Part shown: one piece after another, positions 59,890 to 64,000 of the stretch
Numbering within the stretch: the first letter of the stretch is position 1
How the letters are laid out: each line of letters begins with the position of its first letter
From: DASRDB01 sp035652815
GTDB taxonomy: Bacteria; Chloroflexota; Ktedonobacteria; Ktedonobacterales; Ktedonobacteraceae
Direction of reading: 5' to 3'
NCBI GenBank assembly: GCA_035652815.1
Contig: DASRDB010000009.1
Coordinates: 316,204-380,203, forward strand
DNA length: 64,000 bases
Notes under the pieces: generated by a model
The model's input: only the letters and a program-made list of their open reading frames with translations
What the model was told of the DNA's origin: nothing
Databases searched by the model: none
Made by a program: the position numbers and the translations under genes

Positions 59890-61083
59890 ATGAACAGAAG
59901 AAGTTTTTTACCACCTCAAAAGCTCATCTTACTTCTGGCTACACTTCTTCTTGTCCTAATTGCAGCCTCTTGTGGGCCTTTTGATTCAAACAAACAACCC
60001 ACCGGACAGTCGAGTCCTACAGATCAACAGACACCTGCCGGGTCGCCTGATTCTTCAGGGCTTGCTATTCGCGTTTCAGGCAACCAATTGATCAATAAAA
60101 ATGGACAGCCAATCAGGTTAATCGGAGTAAATTTTCCTGCCGGTGTGAGCTGTGTAGCTACGGGAGGTGCTGCTGGAGTTTTCCCGGCTCCGTCACCAAC
60201 CCAGGCCGCCGCTGCCATGACCAACTGGCATATCAACGCGGTTCGGGTTACGCTGAACGAAGACTGTTGGCTCGGCATCAACAGGCTCAATCCCACCTAT
60301 TCAGGAAATAGCTATCGAAATGTTATCATTAACTTCATCAAGCTGATACATAGTAAGGGCATGTATGCTATCGTTGATTTACACGTAAATGCTCCAGGGG
60401 CAACGGCAGCAACCTCCCAACAAGTCATGGCAGATGCTGACCATGCCACAGACTTCTGGCGGTCAGTCGCTACGACCTTTAAGAACGATCCTGCTGTTAT
60501 TTTTGACGCATATAATGAACCACATATTGCTCCTGACAATGCGCAAACCACCAATCCATGGCAATGCTGGCGGGATGGGTGTACCATAACCGCTTTATAT
60601 CAGGGCCATAATCAACCTGTTGCAGCGGCGGCGTCCTGGCAAGCGCTAGGTATGCAGGGACTTGTCAACGCTATCCGCTCGACCGGCGCAACCAATCCAA
60701 TTATGCTGGGAGGATTAAACTGGTCACAGGACTTAACACAGTTTCTGCAATACCTCCCCTCGGACCCGCAGCACCAACTGATCGCCTCTTACCATAATTA
60801 CCGGGGACCGCGTAATACAGAAGCCTACTGGAACAGGGTGATTGCGCCTATTGCGGAGCAAATGCCGGTAGTGACCGGTGAGTTCGGTGAGAAGGATTGC
60901 CAGACATCCTTTGTTAGTCAATATATGAACTGGGCGGATCAGCACAATATTTCTTATCTGGCGTGGGCCTGGTGGACACCAACGGATTGTAGAGCGTTGG
61001 GACTACTCTCTGATTGGGACGGCACTCCTTCCGCCTACGGTCAGGTTTTTTATGACCATTTCCGCTCTGTTAATCCTACTTGA
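59890..61083 (+). CDS. Secreted glycoside hydrolase family 5 (cellulase-like) lipoprotein
   Basis: 397 aa. Retaining beta-glycosidase outside the membrane. The N-terminus has a signal sequence (LILLLATLLLVLIAAS) followed by a Cys (SCGPF) that may be lipidated, then a Pro/Ser/Thr/Gln linker (about 33-58). The catalytic domain has IRLIGVNFPAG, the acid/base Glu in FDAYNEPHIAPD and the nucleophile Glu in VVTGEFGEKDC, plus WAWWTPTDC near the end, the GH5 pattern. No carbohydrate-binding module. Convergent with the esterase gene. It may degrade or trim beta-glucan, including the cell's own polysaccharide. Confidence 0.92.
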   Translation: MNRRSFLPPQKLILLLATLLLVLIAASCGPFDSNKQPTGQSSPTDQQTPAGSPDSSGLAIRVSGNQLINKNGQPIRLIGVNFPAGVSCVATGGAAGVFPAPSPTQAAAAMTNWHINAVRVTLNEDCWLGINRLNPTYSGNSYRNVIINFIKLIHSKGMYAIVDLHVNAPGATAATSQQVMADADHATDFWRSVATTFKNDPAVIFDAYNEPHIAPDNAQTTNPWQCWRDGCTITALYQGHNQPVAAAASWQALGMQGLVNAIRSTGATNPIMLGGLNWSQDLTQFLQYLPSDPQHQLIASYHNYRGPRNTEAYWNRVIAPIAEQMPVVTGEFGEKDCQTSFVSQYMNWADQHNISYLAWAWWTPTDCRALGLLSDWDGTPSAYGQVFYDHFRSVNPT

Positions 61084-61228
61084 GCTGTTCTAACGCTCTT
61101 TCCCGCCTCGACCTACTGATTTCGGCACAGTACGCGCTACCGGGATAGTGTTACCTCAACTATAGCACCATAGCTGGCTTAATTTTTCAGCGACACCATC
61201 CTCATAGATAAATTCAGTGTTGCATTCA

Positions 61229-62137
61229 TCACGGATGCAACATCTTCGCATACCAGGAGGCGATCTGGGCAAAGATAGCGTCCACCTCTGTTTGCGTGAG
61301 TCCTAAAAACTCATGTCCTCCATCATACGAAATATATTGAACAGGAACGTGTGCATTCTGCATATCTGTCTGGACCAGTTGTGATTGATCTGGTGGCACA
61401 GTGGTATCCTTTGTTCCCTGGACAATGAGTGCCTGGCCTGAATCGCTGTCGATATAGCTCACAGGACTGGCATCGGCGTAGATTGCCGGGTCAGAGGTTG
61501 GAGTTTGTCCCCCAAGTAAAGCCTCCAGTTTCTGTCGATCGTTCGGCACTTCATTGTAGAGCCGAGTTAACTCAGCAGGGCCAAAGAGGTCCGCCACACA
61601 GAGAACCGTGGGAGAAATGGTTGGATAGAGGTAGGACACGTCGCTCTGATCGATGGTCTGGACGGTATCGAGGAGGAGGGCCAGATGCGCCCCTGCTGAG
61701 TCGCCAAAGGAACAAATGCGCCTGGGGTCAAGGTTGATGGTTGTGGCAATACTGCGGATGTATCGGACTGCCAGTTGCACATCGCCAATCTGATCGGGCC
61801 AGGGAGCAACAATGGTCGACAATTCAGTGAGCCGGTAGTCGATGGTGAAGGCATCGTAGCCATTCTGTGCATAGGTCTGGCAGAGCGCTTCCCACTGTCC
61901 TTTCCCACCCCCGGCCCAGCCACCGCCGTGGATCATTATGACAGCAGGGCGCTGGGAAGGTGCCCCAATGGGGAGGCATTCATCAAGCACTTCAGATGGC
62001 TTTGGACCGTAAGCAACATTGGTAATCGTCCGGATCGAGTAGGAAGAAGTCCGGACAGGGACTTTATGGTGAGTTATCCCCATGAACCCTACCAGAAGCA
62101 ACAAGAAAGCAATGTTACACACAAAAAGAGATTTCAT
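61229..62137 (-). CDS. Alpha/beta-hydrolase, esterase (BD-FAE/HSL-like)
   Basis: 302 aa. Extracytoplasmic serine esterase, probably membrane-anchored by one N-terminal helix (LFVCNIAFLLLLVGFMGI). The oxyanion motif is MIHGGGWAGGGKGQW, the nucleophile elbow CSFGDSAGAHLALLL, the acid in GTKDTTVPPDQ and the His in YDGGHEFLG. This is the hormone-sensitive-lipase-like pattern of acetyl xylan or feruloyl esterases. AAAGGATTTTCT precedes the ATG. It follows the GT4 gene by 26 bases on the same strand. Removal of acyl groups from an exported glycan is a plausible role (inference). Confidence 0.92.
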   Translation of the reverse strand: MKSLFVCNIAFLLLLVGFMGITHHKVPVRTSSYSIRTITNVAYGPKPSEVLDECLPIGAPSQRPAVIMIHGGGWAGGGKGQWEALCQTYAQNGYDAFTIDYRLTELSTIVAPWPDQIGDVQLAVRYIRSIATTINLDPRRICSFGDSAGAHLALLLDTVQTIDQSDVSYLYPTISPTVLCVADLFGPAELTRLYNEVPNDRQKLEALLGGQTPTSDPAIYADASPVSYIDSDSGQALIVQGTKDTTVPPDQSQLVQTDMQNAHVPVQYISYDGGHEFLGLTQTEVDAIFAQIASWYAKMLHP

Positions 62138-62163
62138 AGAAAATCCTTTCTGGAGACCCGGCC

Positions 62164-63429
62164 TTATGTCATGAGGCCTACCCTCTGAGAAGATTCTGCT
62201 TTCTGTTGCAGCACATCCTCATACGCCTGCACAAAGCGTGGCACCAGTGTACTTACCTGAAACTCACGAAATTTGCGCATTCCTGCCTGTCCCATACGAC
62301 TGCGAAGATCGGGATCTGCCAGTAACCGCTCAATGGCCTGTTGTAGAGCCAACGGATTCCTGGGCTGAACCAGGAGACCGGTTTCACCGTCAACAACAAT
62401 ATCGATCAGACCACCAGTACGAGAGGCAATGACAGGGCGACCGGCTGACATGGCCTCTAGCGCCACCAGACCAAAAGGCTCAGGCCAGATCGAGGGAACT
62501 AATCCGAGCATGCTACGACGCCACGCTTCCATGACTGCGTAGCGCGGCCAATTCTGGAAGACAAAGACATTGGCTGGCCGCGCCACACTCTCAATCGACC
62601 AGTTCGGTACTGGATACCCGATGAGAACCAGGGGAGGCGCATTCGTAAGCCCGGCATATGCGCGCAGCAGCACATCCACTCCCTTAAGATAACCCAGACC
62701 GCCCACAAATAGAAGATAATCCCCTGCAGGTAGCTGTGAAAGGTAGGGTTCAGCATCACCTTGCTGCAACCCGGCATCGTCGGGTATAAAGTGCGGAATG
62801 ACCCGGAACGGCAGCCAACCGCCAACCAGCCCATTGCCAATTGCAGTTGCCTGGCTATTCGGCAAGAACATATCGACGAGACCCCGCTCGGCCTTGCTCA
62901 TCACCCAGTTGCTCAGGAAGATCGGTACTCCCCTTGCCGGACCGTAGAACTGAGCCGCGCAGCCCAGGCACTTCATAAAACTCGGCCCTTCGCACAATGT
63001 ATCATGGCGCAGAAGTGTCACCTTCGCGCACGCCAGGTTATAGTTGTGTAAGGTGACAACGAGCCGCGCTCCGCTCCAGGCCTTGAGCGGTAGAAACGAA
63101 TACACGAGCCAGTTATGGGCATGAACGATCTCAGGACGCTCTTTCTTGATGATGCGCCGCAGCGCCAGCACTATCTCTGGATCAGGAAATGTTGGCGCGC
63201 GCCGCCGTTCGGGGTGGCTAAAAAGCCAGGGTATGCGCGCCGTCGAACAACGTATGCGATACACACGCACACCCTGATCCTCCTCCAATTCCGCTTGACC
63301 CTCGTACCACAGAGTGACGACCGCTACGTCATGCCCACGTGACACAAGCTCGACACTGAGGGTGCGCACATGTTGCGCTTCCCCCCCGATAATGGGCGGA
63401 TAGGCTTGTGATAGCATCAAGATGCGCAT
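62164..63429 (-). CDS. GT4 family glycosyltransferase
   Basis: 421 aa. GT-B fold retaining glycosyltransferase at the cytoplasmic face. N-terminal RILMLSQAYPPIIGGEAQHV, EIVHAHNWLVYSFLPLKAWS, then C-terminal domain with YLLFVGGLGYLKGVDVLLRA, VPSIWPEPFGLVALEAMSAG (the E-x7-E motif) and PVIASRTGGLIDIV. A cysteine-rich insert (LCEGPSFMKCLGCAAQFYGP) sits at about residues 145-165. It lies between the sulfotransferase and esterase genes, transcribed in the same direction. Confidence 0.94.
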   Translation of the reverse strand: MRILMLSQAYPPIIGGEAQHVRTLSVELVSRGHDVAVVTLWYEGQAELEEDQGVRVYRIRCSTARIPWLFSHPERRRAPTFPDPEIVLALRRIIKKERPEIVHAHNWLVYSFLPLKAWSGARLVVTLHNYNLACAKVTLLRHDTLCEGPSFMKCLGCAAQFYGPARGVPIFLSNWVMSKAERGLVDMFLPNSQATAIGNGLVGGWLPFRVIPHFIPDDAGLQQGDAEPYLSQLPAGDYLLFVGGLGYLKGVDVLLRAYAGLTNAPPLVLIGYPVPNWSIESVARPANVFVFQNWPRYAVMEAWRRSMLGLVPSIWPEPFGLVALEAMSAGRPVIASRTGGLIDIVVDGETGLLVQPRNPLALQQAIERLLADPDLRSRMGQAGMRKFREFQVSTLVPRFVQAYEDVLQQKAESSQRVGLMT

Positions 63430-63462
63430 ATCGTTCCCACTTTCATCCGTTTATCGTGGCCT

Positions 63463-64000
63463 TCATGATTTTTGTAGAAGGCCAGGCTCGCGACGATGCC
63501 AGGAGCGTAAATCCCGGTGGAGCAACTCCTCCAGCTTGCCTACATCTTCCGCAAAGTATTCTTTGAGGTCTGCATGTATATGGGGTTCCAGAGGAACAGG
63601 CCGTGTGAGCATGCCTGTAGCCCTACTTGCCCACTTCTTTCGCAGGTGTAAGGGTATCAGGGACTTGATACGTTTCTCTAAAGGGCTGGGGTTATATATG
63701 AAATGGTTCAGCGGAGTGTAGAGCCAGCGCGAGCGGGGTGTACCCGAGACGTTGTACCGCACCGAGGTATCAATGCTGACATCCTCCCTCACCCCCAGAA
63801 AGGTGAACACCTCGCGCAACACCCGCCCTGGATTGGCGAACAGCTCCTCGTACAACAGGACTTTGACCTGCGCGCGACCGAAGACCTCCAGGTAGCGCTG
63901 CACCTGGGCCGTATACAGGCTGAGTTCCTTGTACCACCACATTGGCTCAAAGCCCTGCTGTTTGCGCGCTGCTTCCTGGCACAATCCCTCCTCAAAACTC
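63463..64000 (-). CDS. Sulfotransferase family protein, 5' end beyond the window
   Basis: At least 179 residues; the reading frame stays open to the last base, so the start and the N-terminal PAPS-binding loop lie outside the window. Visible parts fit PAPS-dependent sulfotransferases: YTAQVQRYLEVFGRAQVKVL, LLYEELFANPGRVLREVFTF, LGV, and RSRWLYTPLNHFIYNPSP. It would sulfate a carbohydrate or other acceptor. It is 34 bases upstream of the GT4 gene on the same strand, so sulfation of an exported glycan is plausible. Confidence 0.82.
   Translation of the reverse strand, partial: SFEEGLCQEAARKQQGFEPMWWYKELSLYTAQVQRYLEVFGRAQVKVLLYEELFANPGRVLREVFTFLGVREDVSIDTSVRYNVSGTPRSRWLYTPLNHFIYNPSPLEKRIKSLIPLHLRKKWASRATGMLTRPVPLEPHIHADLKEYFAEDVGKLEELLHRDLRSWHRREPGLLQKS

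Overview
The window reads as a bacterial chromosome segment of moderate GC content (slightly above 50 percent by eye). The best guess is a Ktedonobacteria-like member of the Chloroflexota. This is an inference, not a proof. It rests on Ser/Thr kinases fused to TPRs behind N-terminal zinc ribbons, several paired ABC-2 exporters, many dispersed palindromic repeats, and a biosynthetic cluster next to housekeeping genes. No rRNA or species-diagnostic marker is present. I see no CRISPR array, transposase or prophage gene.

Layout. 0.2-4.6 kb: an aconitase gene interrupted by a full-length intein exactly at its iron-sulfur cysteine motif. 5.2-7.6 kb: a NarL-type two-component pair. 7.9-11.4 kb: two paralogous zinc-ribbon/TPR proteins, one an intact Ser/Thr kinase and the other carrying only a decayed kinase N-lobe. 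11.4-15.9 kb: a PadR-controlled ABC-2 exporter operon that also contains an internally deleted MFS drug transporter. 16.0-17.2 kb: an XdhC-type molybdoenzyme maturation factor. 17.4-20.2 kb: a second ABC-2 exporter operon. 20.3-22.1 kb: metG with an attenuator-like leader. 22.4-30.7 kb: a NYN/LOTUS protein, a secreted Asp-box protein, two membrane-anchored proteins, prfB with its programmed +1 frameshift, an unknown protein and a sulfurtransferase. 30.9-35.9 kb: a sigma-70 factor (reverse), a small zinc ribbon protein, ftsY-accD-accA and tRNA-Leu(CAA).

36.7-52.2 kb looks like a small secondary-metabolite locus. It holds an NRPS module with only half a condensation domain, a stand-alone adenylation enzyme and an acyl-CoA-dehydrogenase-like flavoenzyme of the type that makes pyrrolyl-carrier-protein from proline. 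It also holds a free-standing carrier protein, a cytochrome P450, a radical SAM protein with a cobalamin-binding-type N-terminus, and an orphan response regulator. Inserted among these are a GT2 glycosyltransferase and a tandem pair of secreted proteins. 52.5-64.0 kb is a cell-surface glycan region: GT2, a Wzx/MATE-like flippase, DUF1616, a zinc-ribbon GT-C-like membrane protein, a methyltransferase, a GH5 hydrolase, an esterase, a GT4 and a sulfotransferase cut by the window end.

At least three families of palindromic repeats are scattered between genes. One copy lies in frame inside a coding region, and a half copy supplies that same gene's stop codon.
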